From Clostridiales bacterium (GTDB lineage Bacteria > Bacillota > Clostridia > Peptostreptococcales > Acidaminobacteraceae), in contig JAEIOD010000002.1 in NCBI GenBank assembly GCA_016342415.1, positions 248,001-312,000 on the forward strand: a DNA stretch of 64,000 nt, in the 5' to 3' direction. The position numbers and the translations under genes were made by a program. Below, in pieces: positions 23,537-34,855 of the stretch (its first letter is position 1; each line of letters starts with the position of its first letter). The notes under the pieces are model-generated. The model searched no databases. It was given only the letters and a program-made list of their open reading frames with translations, and was not told where the DNA came from.

Positions 23537-26500
23537 TTATTTATTTATTAAATAATCAATCAACAATGATTTCTGTAAAAACTTTCTAATAGCTGTGACT
23601 GATTCAGATCTTGTTATACTGTCAATAGGAGAAATATTCATATCTCTTCCAATTATAATTTCAAGTGATAGACTATTCTTAACTGCTGAGATAGCCCAAT
23701 CACTGACAGTACTGTGATCACTATATTTTTTAAGAAGTGATATACTTACATCATCAGATGCAACTAAGTTTAATTTCGTAATTTGGCGAGCATTGTTAAT
23801 GATAGCCATCGCTTCTTCACGTGTTATTTGACCTTGAGGTTTAAAGGTCCCATCTGGATAACCATTAATGATGCCATTCTCAGTTGCTACCATTATGACA
23901 TCATAATACCATGCTTCACTACTAATATCACTAAATGGATTTTTAGTTGTGTAATCATTGGTATAACCTAATGCACGAACAACTAAAGATGTAAATTCTG
24001 CTCTAGTTATACTTGCACCTGGTCTAAACAATTTATCAGTATAACCTTCAACTATAACTCTACCACTCATATTCTCTACATGTTCTTGACTCCAATGAGA
24101 TTCAGTATCATCGTATGATACTTGTTCCCATATTACAGCAAACACACCTGTGTAGCGAGTGTTAATCTTCGCGCTGTACTCATTGTCATTTATCATGATA
24201 AATGATGGTTGATGATAAATACTATCATCAGTTATAAGTATACCTGTTGTTATTTTGTTATTAATTCCTTGTAATTCAATTTCGTAAGTATCTAATAATT
24301 CTGCTTCTATGGACATACCTTCATAGGATGCTGTTATTGTTAATCTAAACGGCTCTACAATTGTATCTAGATCCCGTTTGATTATTTGTTCTTTAGCAAC
24401 TTTGATCTCATTATCTGATAAAGGCTTTTTAGTTACAGTAACAATTATCTTTGACGGATCTATTGTTTTACCGATTTTTTCTTGTATCTTCTTGGTATCA
24501 ATAGAAGTTGAAGGAATCGTAATTTTGGTTTTTTCAAAATCAACAATTATTTTTTTGCTTGTTTTCTTGAACTCATCAACATCTTTGAGTGTAAATTTCT
24601 TTTCTTCTTTCCCAATATCATCAGAAGGTGTTGGCACTTGAGTAGGTGTGTTATTTCCACCATTATTGTTTGGTTGTACAATTTTATCACTCTTTGAAAT
24701 GATTTGGAATGTTGAAAACTTGTTTATCGTAAATCTCAAGTTTACAGGCTCACCATCGTTATCATATTCGATCGTTGGTGTATAAACTTTAAACTCACCA
24801 TCTGAATGTTCAACAAACACAAGCAGGTTGTTCAAGTACTCTTCTCTATCTGCATTATTAGTGGTTGGAATAGCACCAGTTAACTCACTTAAAGGCAGTG
24901 TAATAATGGTATTAATACCAGTGTAATTTGTTTCAATTTTAATTGGTGTACTGACTGCTTCTATTTTTTCGTCAGAAGCCAACTCATCTTTTACAACCTG
25001 TTGGTTATTTACTTTATTTTCTATGACCGCTTGATCATCACCGTCTACTATTGGCACCATTCTAAGATACAAGTCAGTTCCAGAATTTGCGATTTCATCT
25101 AAACTTGCCTCTGTTAACTCAATACCTGCGACATTTGAACTTATCTCTAGAATAGCATTTCTATTTGAAAGTGTGAACAGTGATTCAGCATGCAATTCAA
25201 AAGCATATTCATCAGGTAAATCATTGGTAGGTGCTGCCATTGTAATATTCACAGTACGTTCTTCGTCAACAGTACTTTGTGGATTGATATTATCTGCAAG
25301 TGTATCAATATCAGATGTATCAACAACTATTGTATCAATCAAATCTCCTGTATTCATTTCCGTTCTATAAATCGTTGATGTTGTTGTGCTATCAACGCCA
25401 TCTTTCTCAACTGCTAAATCTGCTTCTCTTGTTGTATCTTGACGAACATCAGCTGTTTCTTTGGTAACTGTACTTCCTTTAACAACTAATAGGTATTTCT
25501 TTTTAGTAAATTCAGCATTTCTTGTAAAGGTTGCTGTTAAAATAACGTTTGTATCTGCTGCCTGTCTAATTACGTTACCAACAAGATCACCTGCATCTTC
25601 TACAATTTCTACGACACTTACCGTATCAGATTCCCATGTTACAGATGTACCAAAAATACTGTCTTCAATCACTAAGAAGTCCTCAGTGACACCTTCCCAT
25701 ATATCACCTAATTCAAAAGTTGCTACAACACCTATTGTTGCTTTTCTAGCCGCTTCTTCAGTAGCTTCCTTGTCGGTCAATTTTATAACAGTTAGATCGA
25801 AATCTTTAGTTGTTGTATTACCAGGATTTCCTGGTTCTGCTATTGTAGCTGTTAACCTAACAATAACATCAGAATCATCAGGTCCAGGTCTTGTAACTCT
25901 ACCAGAGTCTGTAATAACACCAATGTTATCACTTGTCCATGTAACTAGCCCACCTGTCGTACCAATATCTGTTAAGTAAACATTCTTTTTGACCGAATTA
26001 AATGTATCACCTTCAGCATACACAACATCAACATCGCCGTTATCAGTTGGCATATCAAATGTTGATGTTCCTTTTACTGTCAAGATAAACTCTCGAACTC
26101 TAAAGTATCCGTTCAACTCAATCGTTACTGTCAGTTTTACTTTTTCATCAATCAAAGGTCTTACAACTGTACCATCATTAGAAATGATATCAGTCTTGTT
26201 ACTCACCCAAGTAAAGTCAGATAAATGTATCCCTTGAAGTGGTAATATAACATGATCAGTAACTGAATCAATATGATCACCTATTACATAAGTAATTTCG
26301 ACAGAGTCAACAACCTCATCTAGTTTAGTATTTGTTGTATCACCTGGTTCTGTTGTATCAGGATTGGTTGTTGGATACCGAGGATCTTTAGGATAAGGAT
26401 CTTCAGTGTCTGGGATTCCATCATCATCATCATCTGGATCTTCTGTATCCGGTATACCATCTCCATCATCATCGTCGTCATCTTTGTCTGGTATGCCATC

Positions 26501-29500
26501 TTCATCTAAATCAGTTGAAGGCACATTCGGATTTTTGGGATCACGATCTTCCTCATCATTTATGCCATCGTTGTCATCATCTGGATCATCGATATCAACA
26601 ATACCATCATTGTCATCATCATCGTCTAATTCGTTTCTAATACCATCATTGTCCTGATCTCTGTATGGGAAGTTAGGATTCGTTGGTTCTATATCATCAA
26701 CGTCTAACACGCCATCATTGTCATCATCTGGATCTTCTGTATCTGGTATACCATCGTTATCATCATCTAAATCTTTGTAATCCGGTATACTGTCTCTATC
26801 TCCATCGTAATACGGTAAATCTTTATTGCTAGGATGTGAATCATCAACATCTAAAACACCATCGTTATCATCGTCTGGATCATCAACATCTAAAACACCA
26901 TCGTTGTCATCATCATCATCAATGCCATCGTGAAGGCCATCTTTGTCTCCATCTGGATTTGGCAAATTTACATCTAAAGGATGAGAATCATCTACATCTA
27001 AAATTCCATCGTTGTCATCATCATCGTCTAAATCATCTGGAATTCCACCTTCATCAGTGTCGATAAATTCGATTATGTTAACAATTACATCTGCAGCAGC
27101 TGTATATCCTTCTGAGTCCATTGCCTCTATTGTAATGGTTGCAAGACCACGTTTTACAATACCACCGATCATTTTTAAAGTATAAGATAATATATTAGTA
27201 TCAACATCAAATGAAATCGTTTCAAATAAAGCTTCATTTGAGTTGTACGTGAGTTTATACGTTAAAGGGTCTGCATTGTTTTGACCGACAAAGAATTCTG
27301 TTACGTCAGCTATTTTTTCTCCAACAGTTACTGCTGAAACTTCGTTTCTTGTTAAACCAGCAGCATCCACTTTGGGTTGAATAACAAGTGGGGGATCTCC
27401 TAAATCAGCTACTGTGGCTACCAAATTAATCGTAATTGTTGCAAAATCGGAATAAGATTTTCCATCAAATACTCTATAAGTAAAACTGTCTAACCCCAGT
27501 TCACTACTTGGATCATAAGTAAATTCTATACCACTAATACTAATTGTATTATTGCTTTCTTTTAAAGGATCTGTAATTATTTCAATGGTTAATGTATCAT
27601 TATCTGCATCAGAAATAAGAAGATCTCTTGTAATACTCCCTAATTCGACAGCATGTGAGATCGTTTCACCTCTTGCTTCAGGTGGATTGTTTACAACAAT
27701 CTCTCTGTATATATCATCCACAACACTGCCGTCATAATAAAGATCAAAAATGACTTCTCTTGTGCCTGAGGTTGCTTCTATACTAGTGTTACTGTATCTA
27801 ATTGATTTAAGTATATCGTTAAAGTCTTTTGCAACTGCACCTACTTGTCCGGTTAATATCAATTTACCTATACTGTCATTGTATGTTGCAGTTACCTTTG
27901 AACCACTTGGAACACTATATAGCAATTCATCTTCAGAACTAAAAGATTCCGAATCAAAATAAATCTCGATTTTTTCTGCACCATTAACACGCACACTTTC
28001 ATCCACTGATACAGAAGTTAACTCTTTACCTGAATCAAAAGTGACTGTAGAAGGACCAGAAGCTGTGATATATGCTGCTTCTCTATAAATGTTTAACTTA
28101 TATGTTTTTGTGGTTGTTGTGTCTTCAGAAGTCACCACAACATTTTTTATATTCTCTTCAAAAGCCAATGCCGTAACACCGTCACCAGATACCGTCGCAT
28201 TAGGGTTAACCTTTGTTGCAACAATTGTTCCTGTGCTAGCCTCTACTGGTACTGTGATAAAGTATTCTAATGTTTCGTTATCAAATGTGTAAGTCCATGT
28301 ACCAAGAGGATTTGCAGAACTGTCCACTAAACTCAGTCCAATTAAATCCGCATTAGAGGATTCATAAACATTGATACTGATGTTGGTATCATTTGTAAAT
28401 CCTAAAGTATCTTCTGCTTCAAAAGAAATTGTAGCAGTACCAAGAGGTGACAGTCCTCCGGATTCATTAATTTTGTAGGTTAATTCTTGAGCGTTTGCAT
28501 CATAAGTAAACACTTCAAACAATGACGTGTTACTGTTTCCAGTGATCCTAATGTTTAGTGGATCTGAATTATTTCTACCTACAAAGAACTCAGACACATC
28601 AATTACAACCGTTCCTAAAACACCCGCTTCATCATTTGGCCCTGAATATTTAGCCGCATCTACTTTGGATTGAATGACATCTGGTCGATAACCAGCAATA
28701 CCAGTCAAAGCAATTGAGTACTCAGCATTTTCAATATCATTTGATGTCACTTTTAATACTCCCGTTTTAACACCAGGTGAATCTGCTTCAAATACTATTG
28801 AAAATGTTGTATAAGAATTAGGTGCTACTTTAAGGGTATTCGTTAACATGGTTCTTGAACTTCCACTTCCAGAGAATTTATAGTTTGCATCATCATCACC
28901 TTCAAACCACATCGTGTCGATTTCAAGTGTGATATCTCCTCTATTGTAGATTGTTATTTCTGAACTTTTATATTCATCTACATAGTTAATACCAAAATCA
29001 ATTCCCTCAGAATCGATTTTTGCATCTGATGATCCCAAACCTAATTTTGGTCCGTTGAAGGCAATTTCATAGATTTCATCGCCGAGTTCGCTTCTTGTAT
29101 CAGTATACTTAAAAATCAATTGATCTTTAAAATTAAGGACAGGGTTTTCCCCGCGTCCGTTTGCCCCTTCTGCATTATCAGAAATTGAAGCACTATCACC
29201 TAATGTGATGGCTGTAGAAGAAATAGAACCAATGAATTTTTTTGTATTAGAATTGGTCTCAGTTAATGTAATGGTTTCTTCTTCTCCACTCGTCAAGTTT
29301 TTATACAACACTGTGATTGATTCACTTATTGTACTGTCTAGATTTGCACTTTCATCTTCGACCATAAAGTACAAGGTTTCACCAAACTCAAATATATGCG
29401 GATAAACATCACCATTTATATCTACAATATTCATACCTATTGTTTTTCTAGAAAACTTAGATGTTCCATCCAAGATTACCTTACCATTGAATGTATAATC

Positions 29501-32500
29501 ATATGCATCTCTTACATCTATTTGTGTATTCGTTAATGTTAAAGTTGAATTCGAACCAATATTCATTGACGAATTAACCACATCTTTTATTTTTATACTA
29601 CCATTACTGATAGTTGCACTTGCCGAATTATTAATTAAAAAATCATTCAAAATGATTTCTTTACCTTGTAAATCAATATCGGAACCATTAGAAACTCTAA
29701 AATCAAAATTGTCACCAATAAAATCCAAGGTACCTGTCGAAAGAATTGTTGTACCATTGAAATATATAATTGGGATTGAATTACCATTGTCCTTATTACC
29801 AACTGAAAAATAACCATAGTTTCCTACTGTTACATCTCCTTGTATCGTTAGACTACCTGTTCCTTTGGTATTTTCTAACATCTTTCCAGAGTTAATAGTC
29901 ACATTTCCGTATAAATCAGTATGGCCATAAGACTCAAAGGTTCCACCATTCATGATCAAAACACCAAGATCACCATTATCACCTGTGTTTTTAATGATAA
30001 ATTTACCACTATTAATCGTGAGTAAATCATCTGATCCAAAGTCTATACTTGAATTTACGATTATTTCACCTGTATTTAATGTTGCTGTATCATACTGATA
30101 AAAATACGAAGCTGTTAGTGAACCCTTGTCCATAACAAACGTACCACTATTGTTAAATGTTGAAAGATTTAACACACCATCAACAATGTGAGCAGCTTTC
30201 CCACTTGAAACTTCTAAGCTCCCACTGATAAAAGTACCATCAAAGGTAAAATTCCCCATGCTGTTGTAACTTTGAGCTAAAGATACTGTAGAATCTGTGA
30301 TTGTTGTATCACCAACTGTGTTTATTGTATAAAAATCAACATTACTATTTGAGCTAAAATCAGCATTACCAATCACTGAGAAAGTAGTTGAATATAGAGT
30401 ATCAATCACAGCATTTGAGACTACTAAGTTACCATTAATCCAGATGTTTTTACCACTTGAATCTGCATCTGATAAGGTTCCACCATTTAGTATCATATTA
30501 CCAGTCAATGTTAAGCTGCCTTCTTGTCTCGTTAGAACACCTGTAAAATCAGAGGCCAGTGTTAAATTTCTTATAGTTGTTATGTCAGTAATATTAATCG
30601 TTTCCGATGAGTTTTCAATTAAGACAGAATCAAAGTTTAAAGGTACTACACCTTCATTCCAGTTTGCTGGGTTGTACCAATCTGAATCTCCTGCAGTACC
30701 AGTCCAAATTTTGTCTGGACGTTTGTACTTAATTGTTCGACCATCATACAAGACACCTAAATTATCATCAACATCACCGCCAGGTATTATTACAGAAAAT
30801 ATACCTGAATGTGTATCCGTTTCAGTCAATGTATAGGCACCAGCTGTAATTGTTTCTTGAGCAGATGATGTGTTTTGATCATGATCTGTTATATAAAGGT
30901 ACAAGTCACCACTTACGTTAGTCGTGAAATCCTCATTTACATCTCCAAAGTACCCTATTCCTTGGGTGACAAAACTACCAGAATTAATGTAAGTCATATC
31001 CCCATTTTGTTCTACCATATCAATCATAATGCCACTTGCATTAATATGAGTATTGTCAAGTATCAAAGTTGCTCCACCATTATTATAGAACTGTGCATAT
31101 TCATCTCTCGGTATTAAAATATCGATATTTCGAATAGTTGAGTTTGAACTCGCAGCATTATCCATATAAATCATCTCTAGTGAAGTACCAAGTGGAAACT
31201 CAACTTCAGTATCATCCAAATACATAGCGATATCACCACCACCCGATACAGTTCCTGTAAAAATAGTTCTACCACCATAGAAGTAAACATCCGATGTTGA
31301 CCCATTAGAATTATTGGGATTTGCAGTAATTGTAGTGTCTGCTGTGATTGTCGTATCACCATAGAACTCGTTCGATGTGCCAAATGTCAATACTGGTACA
31401 TCCACTGTTACAACTGCAGTTGAAGTTACTGTGATATTGGAATAGTTGACGGAATCCGAGTAATTCAAATCTGTAAGCCCATTAAAAGTGACATTTGCAA
31501 AATTACCAACTGTTCCATTAAACGTTACATCGTCAAACGTTACAGCATATGGACTCCCAACTGTCGTAGTTTGAGAAGCTGCATTTTCTGTGATTACACT
31601 TGCTCCGTTAAATACTGCTCCAGAAATATTCAGATTAGTTGTATCTGATATAGTAGAAGTAGAATTAAAATTACTGTATATCAATGTTACATCTGATGTA
31701 TTTGCAATATCTACATGGTTATTGTAGACAACACTTCCATCATAATATGACGAGTTGTTACTAATAGTGTTAGATGCACCATTCAGAGTCAAACTAGAGA
31801 ATGATACACTCCCATTATTTTGAACATCGATACTATCAGTTACTGTTGTATAATTAGAATTGATTGATCCTGCTACATTTTTGATGATCATGCCACCATC
31901 AATAATCAATGGATTACCTGATTGCCCATATATGCTTAAGTTGTTAGAGATAGTGTCAACATTTAAGTGCCCTTTTATATTAGAACCGTTATAACCATTT
32001 ATAGATACAGTTCCCATATCATTTATGATGACATCATTCTCTACAGTTAATTTACTACTGATTGTCAAATTACCACCATTAGCAGTAATAGATGACATAG
32101 TTGTTTCACTTCCTTGTAAATGAACAGCTCCAGTAAATGCTGAATCTATCTCAAATTTCAAAACTTCTATCGTGGTTGTAACACTTGGACCAGTTGATCC
32201 TGTTATCCTAACATTATCAGTTGAATTAGGTACAACACCCAATACCCAGTTGTCTGTATCATACCAGTCTGTTGATACGGAACCATCCCACACAACAAAG
32301 GGTTTAATCAATTGAATGACCACATTCTCAGAACCATCTGTATAAGTTGCTGTGATATTTTCATCTTTACTATCAATCGATAATGTATTATTATCGTGTG
32401 CATCTGCTGCTTGTATCGATACATTCAATTGCGTTGTGTTTATAAATATACCTGAATTAGCACTCGTCTCTGTTAATGTTAATGTTTCTCTATCACCAGT

Positions 32501-34075
32501 GGTACTAGTAACTATCACTGATATTGTATCTGCGGAGTTGTTCAAACTTTTATTTTTATCATCTACTGTCACGTATAATGCTGTGCCAGTATCTATTGAA
32601 TCAATGATATTTTGAGAGCCATCCGAAAATTTTCCAACAGCTTCAACTAAATACTCACCTGAATTTGCAAAAGTAATCGCATGATTTGATAGATTTATTT
32701 GATTATTCAATAGAACTGTAGCATCTAAACTCGAATTGTCTAAAATTAAACCATTATTAATATTTAATCTAGAGCCATCGTGTCGGTAAAAATTAAAATC
32801 AGAATTACTAATTGTTGTACCATTAGTAGTTAGTTGATAAATTTCAAGCGGTGAACCTGAAGTATTTAAGTCAACAACACTTGAGCCAAATGTCATTGTG
32901 TTATAACTGTTCGCGGTTATTAATCCTGACTGAGTAACATTGGCCCCAAATGATAAAGTATTATAACCTGTTAAAGTCAAGGGTCCTGCATTACTATATA
33001 TGCCTGTAAATGTTGATGTTTGAACACTTTGAAGATCTATACTAGAATCAACATCTAGTGTTGTATCCCCTGCAACACTTATTGAAGGACTAATGATAAT
33101 ATCACCATCAGTCGCACTAAGGTTAGCTAATAAAGTCAAATAAGCCTGAGTAGATTCAAGTTTACCTCCAGCTTCAAGTATTACATCACCTGTAATAGAT
33201 GCACTAAAAAGACTTGAATTTGTGTAAATCAAATCTGAGTTGTTAACTGTTACATTACCTCCTAATGTTCCAATATAACCTGTTAAGACTGAAGAATTGG
33301 TTAAACTAACTATGCCATCGATAGGACCAGCATTTGCAACCGTAACATTACTACTTGAAGAAGTGTAATTTCCATCTACATTTCTCAAATCAGAAATTGT
33401 ACTATCAGTAACAATAAGATCACCAAGGACAGTATAAATTCTACTAATTATGCTGGTATTGGTCATCGTAAGATCTGTCGTTGTATAGAATTCGCCTGTT
33501 GATTGACTGTTATTTAATACCGAATTACCTGTAACGGTTGCATCAACAATTGATGAACCTGTCAAATCCATATTTCCATTAACTGTTACATCACCTGTAG
33601 TCGTAGATGTCATGACTAAATTACCCGAAACATCTAAGGTTATGCCAGCAGATAGCGTAGAATTACTAATTGTTAGATTACCACTATAAGGACTTCCACC
33701 ACGTTCTCCAACAATAATTGTTCCATTACCCGTAAAGGTTACATTATCAAATGATGCATCTCGATTTATTGTAATCGTTGGATTATTAGACAAATTGATT
33801 GTAACACCAGTTGATGCACTCGTAATATTAAAATTATATATTGTTGTGTGCTCTGTTATATTAATGACTTTGTTAGTTACAGAGTCGTTAATTACGACAT
33901 CTACTGTGGATTGTGGTGTACCTGCATCCCAATTATTGGTATCACTCCATTCCGATGACGTATCTCCTATCCATGTAGTCGTTGTTCCTGCAGTTTCCCC
34001 AAATGACACTAAGATTGATAAAACTATACATATCATTAGTGAAATCACACCAACACTTTTTCTTTTTATACTCAT
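23537..34075 (-). CDS. Giant (3512-residue) multidomain S-layer-anchored surface protein
   Basis: A signal peptide (VGVISLMICIVLSILVSFGET) opens the protein. Three similar modules follow, each starting W-x-G-x3-S-x-W-x4-N-W-x2-G-x2-P (about residues 35, 595 and 1125), leading into long Asn/Thr/Ser/Gly-rich sequence typical of right-handed beta-helix adhesins and ending in LTET...SGIF segments. About residue 1690 there is an ASPM/Hydin-like choice-of-anchor domain (IDFGINYVDEYKSSEITIYN), then a cadherin-like beta-sandwich (~1880) and other Ig-like stretches. A thrombospondin type 3-like Ca-binding region follows at ~2340-2565. The C-terminal ~190 residues are three SLH repeats (AEFTSLVVRALGY, FSDISSEAWYYDVIMVATENG, then ITREEAMAII), which bind cell-wall polymers. 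It probably acts in adhesion or cell envelope structure. GGGAGG precedes the ATG; the MerR gene ends 16 bp upstream. Confidence 0.88.
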   Translation of the reverse strand: MSIKRKSVGVISLMICIVLSILVSFGETAGTTTTWIGDTSSEWSDTNNWDAGTPQSTVDVVINDSVTNKVINITEHTTIYNFNITSASTGVTINLSNNPTITINRDASFDNVTFTGNGTIIVGERGGSPYSGNLTISNSTLSAGITLDVSGNLVMTSTTTGDVTVNGNMDLTGSSIVDATVTGNSVLNNSQSTGEFYTTTDLTMTNTSIISRIYTVLGDLIVTDSTISDLRNVDGNYTSSSSNVTVANAGPIDGIVSLTNSSVLTGYIGTLGGNVTVNNSDLIYTNSSLFSASITGDVILEAGGKLESTQAYLTLLANLSATDGDIIISPSISVAGDTTLDVDSSIDLQSVQTSTFTGIYSNAGPLTLTGYNTLSFGANVTQSGLITANSYNTMTFGSSVVDLNTSGSPLEIYQLTTNGTTISNSDFNFYRHDGSRLNINNGLILDNSSLDATVLLNNQINLSNHAITFANSGEYLVEAVGKFSDGSQNIIDSIDTGTALYVTVDDKNKSLNNSADTISVIVTSTTGDRETLTLTETSANSGIFINTTQLNVSIQAADAHDNNTLSIDSKDENITATYTDGSENVVIQLIKPFVVWDGSVSTDWYDTDNWVLGVVPNSTDNVRITGSTGPSVTTTIEVLKFEIDSAFTGAVHLQGSETTMSSITANGGNLTISSKLTVENDVIINDMGTVSINGYNGSNIKGHLNVDTISNNLSIYGQSGNPLIIDGGMIIKNVAGSINSNYTTVTDSIDVQNNGSVSFSSLTLNGASNTISNNSSYYDGSVVYNNHVDIANTSDVTLIYSNFNSTSTISDTTNLNISGAVFNGASVITENAASQTTTVGSPYAVTFDDVTFNGTVGNFANVTFNGLTDLNYSDSVNYSNITVTSTAVVTVDVPVLTFGTSNEFYGDTTITADTTITANPNNSNGSTSDVYFYGGRTIFTGTVSGGGDIAMYLDDTEVEFPLGTSLEMIYMDNAASSNSTIRNIDILIPRDEYAQFYNNGGATLILDNTHINASGIMIDMVEQNGDMTYINSGSFVTQGIGYFGDVNEDFTTNVSGDLYLYITDHDQNTSSAQETITAGAYTLTETDTHSGIFSVIIPGGDVDDNLGVLYDGRTIKYKRPDKIWTGTAGDSDWYNPANWNEGVVPLNFDSVLIENSSETINITDITTIRNLTLASDFTGVLTRQEGSLTLTGNMILNGGTLSDADSSGKNIWINGNLVVSNAVIDTLYSTTFSVIGNADFSSNSNVDFYTINTVGDTTITDSTVSLAQSYNSMGNFTFDGTFISGSLEVSSGKAAHIVDGVLNLSTFNNSGTFVMDKGSLTASYFYQYDTATLNTGEIIVNSSIDFGSDDLLTINSGKFIIKNTGDNGDLGVLIMNGGTFESYGHTDLYGNVTINSGKMLENTKGTGSLTIQGDVTVGNYGYFSVGNKDNGNSIPIIYFNGTTILSTGTLDFIGDNFDFRVSNGSDIDLQGKEIILNDFLINNSASATISNGSIKIKDVVNSSMNIGSNSTLTLTNTQIDVRDAYDYTFNGKVILDGTSKFSRKTIGMNIVDINGDVYPHIFEFGETLYFMVEDESANLDSTISESITVLYKNLTSGEEETITLTETNSNTKKFIGSISSTAITLGDSASISDNAEGANGRGENPVLNFKDQLIFKYTDTRSELGDEIYEIAFNGPKLGLGSSDAKIDSEGIDFGINYVDEYKSSEITIYNRGDITLEIDTMWFEGDDDANYKFSGSGSSRTMLTNTLKVAPNSYTTFSIVFEADSPGVKTGVLKVTSNDIENAEYSIALTGIAGYRPDVIQSKVDAAKYSGPNDEAGVLGTVVIDVSEFFVGRNNSDPLNIRITGNSNTSLFEVFTYDANAQELTYKINESGGLSPLGTATISFEAEDTLGFTNDTNISINVYESSNADLIGLSLVDSSANPLGTWTYTFDNETLEYFITVPVEASTGTIVATKVNPNATVSGDGVTALAFEENIKNVVVTSEDTTTTKTYKLNIYREAAYITASGPSTVTFDSGKELTSVSVDESVRVNGAEKIEIYFDSESFSSEDELLYSVPSGSKVTATYNDSIGKLILTGQVGAVAKDFNDILKSIRYSNTSIEATSGTREVIFDLYYDGSVVDDIYREIVVNNPPEARGETISHAVELGSITRDLLISDADNDTLTIEIITDPLKESNNTISISGIEFTYDPSSELGLDSFTYRVFDGKSYSDFATITINLVATVADLGDPPLVIQPKVDAAGLTRNEVSAVTVGEKIADVTEFFVGQNNADPLTYKLTYNSNEALFETISFDVDTNILSYTLKMIGGIVKRGLATITIEAMDSEGYTAAADVIVNIIEFIDTDEGGIPDDLDDDDDNDGILDVDDSHPLDVNLPNPDGDKDGLHDGIDDDDDNDGVLDVDDPDDDNDGVLDVDDSHPSNKDLPYYDGDRDSIPDYKDLDDDNDGIPDTEDPDDDNDGVLDVDDIEPTNPNFPYRDQDNDGIRNELDDDDDNDGIVDIDDPDDDNDGINDEEDRDPKNPNVPSTDLDEDGIPDKDDDDDDGDGIPDTEDPDDDDDGIPDTEDPYPKDPRYPTTNPDTTEPGDTTNTKLDEVVDSVEITYVIGDHIDSVTDHVILPLQGIHLSDFTWVSNKTDIISNDGTVVRPLIDEKVKLTVTIELNGYFRVREFILTVKGTSTFDMPTDNGDVDVVYAEGDTFNSVKKNVYLTDIGTTGGLVTWTSDNIGVITDSGRVTRPGPDDSDVIVRLTATIAEPGNPGNTTTKDFDLTVIKLTDKEATEEAARKATIGVVATFELGDIWEGVTEDFLVIEDSIFGTSVTWESDTVSVVEIVEDAGDLVGNVIRQAADTNVILTATFTRNAEFTKKKYLLVVKGSTVTKETADVRQDTTREADLAVEKDGVDSTTTSTIYRTEMNTGDLIDTIVVDTSDIDTLADNINPQSTVDEERTVNITMAAPTNDLPDEYAFELHAESLFTLSNRNAILEISSNVAGIELTEASLDEIANSGTDLYLRMVPIVDGDDQAVIENKVNNQQVVKDELASDEKIEAVSTPIKIETNYTGINTIITLPLSELTGAIPTTNNADREEYLNNLLVFVEHSDGEFKVYTPTIEYDNDGEPVNLRFTINKFSTFQIISKSDKIVQPNNNGGNNTPTQVPTPSDDIGKEEKKFTLKDVDEFKKTSKKIIVDFEKTKITIPSTSIDTKKIQEKIGKTIDPSKIIVTVTKKPLSDNEIKVAKEQIIKRDLDTIVEPFRLTITASYEGMSIEAELLDTYEIELQGINNKITTGILITDDSIYHQPSFIMINDNEYSAKINTRYTGVFAVIWEQVSYDDTESHWSQEHVENMSGRVIVEGYTDKLFRPGASITRAEFTSLVVRALGYTNDYTTKNPFSDISSEAWYYDVIMVATENGIINGYPDGTFKPQGQITREEAMAIINNARQITKLNLVASDDVSISLLKKYSDHSTVSDWAISAVKNSLSLEIIIGRDMNISPIDSITRSESVTAIRKFLQKSLLIDYLINK
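26380..27060 (-). repeat. Asp-rich Ca-binding (TSP type 3-like) repeat tract
   Basis: Within the giant surface protein about 225 residues consist of repeats such as DGIPDTEDPDDDNDGVLDVDD, giving a GATGATGAT-rich coding strand. Long spurious frames on the opposite strand (Ser- or His-rich) arise from this composition. The tract should be stiff and calcium dependent. Confidence 0.85.
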
Positions 34076-34091
34076 AATTACCTCCCATTTT

Positions 34092-34805
34092 TTAATGCTT
34101 ATTCAATAAAAATAGATTTAATATCTCGCTTTTATGATTACTATTCAATAGGCTTTCCGAAAAATTATCTTCTTCGACGACTAAGAACATGTTCTCCACT
34201 AGTTTATATACTATATAATCATCTAGCTTATGAATTATGTAACGACTTTTAATCCTACTGACATATTTTTTTATCTCCAATTGATCTGTAGAGCCTATCA
34301 ATCTATCTATATTAAGAATATCCTCTAAAGTAGCACTATATAATTCACATGAACCTTTTCTAATTATCATATTTTCAACAAGTGTCATTTGGTCCTTACT
34401 TAACTCTTGCCTAAGCCATTTTAATTCATCATGTTCATCTATATGGTTCACAACACTTTTATGATTTGGATTATTCGTAGAAATTATTTTTTCAATAACT
34501 TGCTTCCGTCTTCTTAAAGCCTTCATTGTACAGTGAGTTTCAATGTAACTCTTTTCAATATCAGTCGATAAGTCCTCAAAATTATTATCTATATTTTCTT
34601 TGATTTCATCTAATGAGAGCCCCAACTCTTTTAACTTAATAATCAATATTAACTTATCAAATGCCAATTGGTTATAATACCAATAACCATTACTATCAAA
34701 ATGTGATGGTACTATTAAATCAATTTCTTTATAATGTCTCAACGTCTTACGAGATACTGATAGCAATTCAGATATCACCTTTGATGTATATATTTTCTCA
34801 TTCAT
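34092..34805 (-). CDS. MerR-family transcriptional regulator
   Basis: The product has 237 residues. The MerR DNA-binding domain covers residues 1-70 (YTSKVISELLSVSRKTLRHY, IDLIVPSHFDSNGYWYYN, then KLKELGLSLDEIKENI), followed by a coiled-coil dimerisation helix (~80-115) and ~120 residues of unrecognised, possibly effector-binding sequence. The start at 34803-34805 has GAAGGAGGTGTAAAA directly before it; a longer frame starting 102 bp earlier is rejected. The promoter has the overlong 19-bp spacer and central dyad typical of MerR activation. The gene ends 16 bp before the giant surface-protein gene, so it probably controls itself and that gene. Confidence 0.85.
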   Translation of the reverse strand: MNEKIYTSKVISELLSVSRKTLRHYKEIDLIVPSHFDSNGYWYYNQLAFDKLILIIKLKELGLSLDEIKENIDNNFEDLSTDIEKSYIETHCTMKALRRRKQVIEKIISTNNPNHKSVVNHIDEHDELKWLRQELSKDQMTLVENMIIRKGSCELYSATLEDILNIDRLIGSTDQLEIKKYVSRIKSRYIIHKLDDYIVYKLVENMFLVVEEDNFSESLLNSNHKSEILNLFLLNKH

Positions 34806-34824
34806 TTTTACACCTCCTTCATTT

Positions 34825-34855
34825 ATTTTACAGTTGGACCTCAGGGCCAAGTCAA
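34825..34855 (-). promoter_or_regulatory. MerR-type promoter with dyad in a 19-bp spacer
   Basis: Minus strand: -35 TTGACT (34850-34855), -10 TAAAAT (34825-34830), spacer exactly 19 bp. Spacer and -35 edge contain the dyad TTGGCCCTGAGGTCCAA (34834-34850; arms TTGG.CCT/AGG.CCAA). This is the classical architecture for MerR regulators that untwist DNA to activate transcription. Confidence 0.75.

Noticed and set aside
23783-34109. Many plus-strand frames opposite the giant surface protein, including Ser- and His-rich ones at 26406-27066
   Set aside because: They mirror the repetitive Asp/Asn/Thr coding of the real minus-strand gene and lack ribosome-binding sites.
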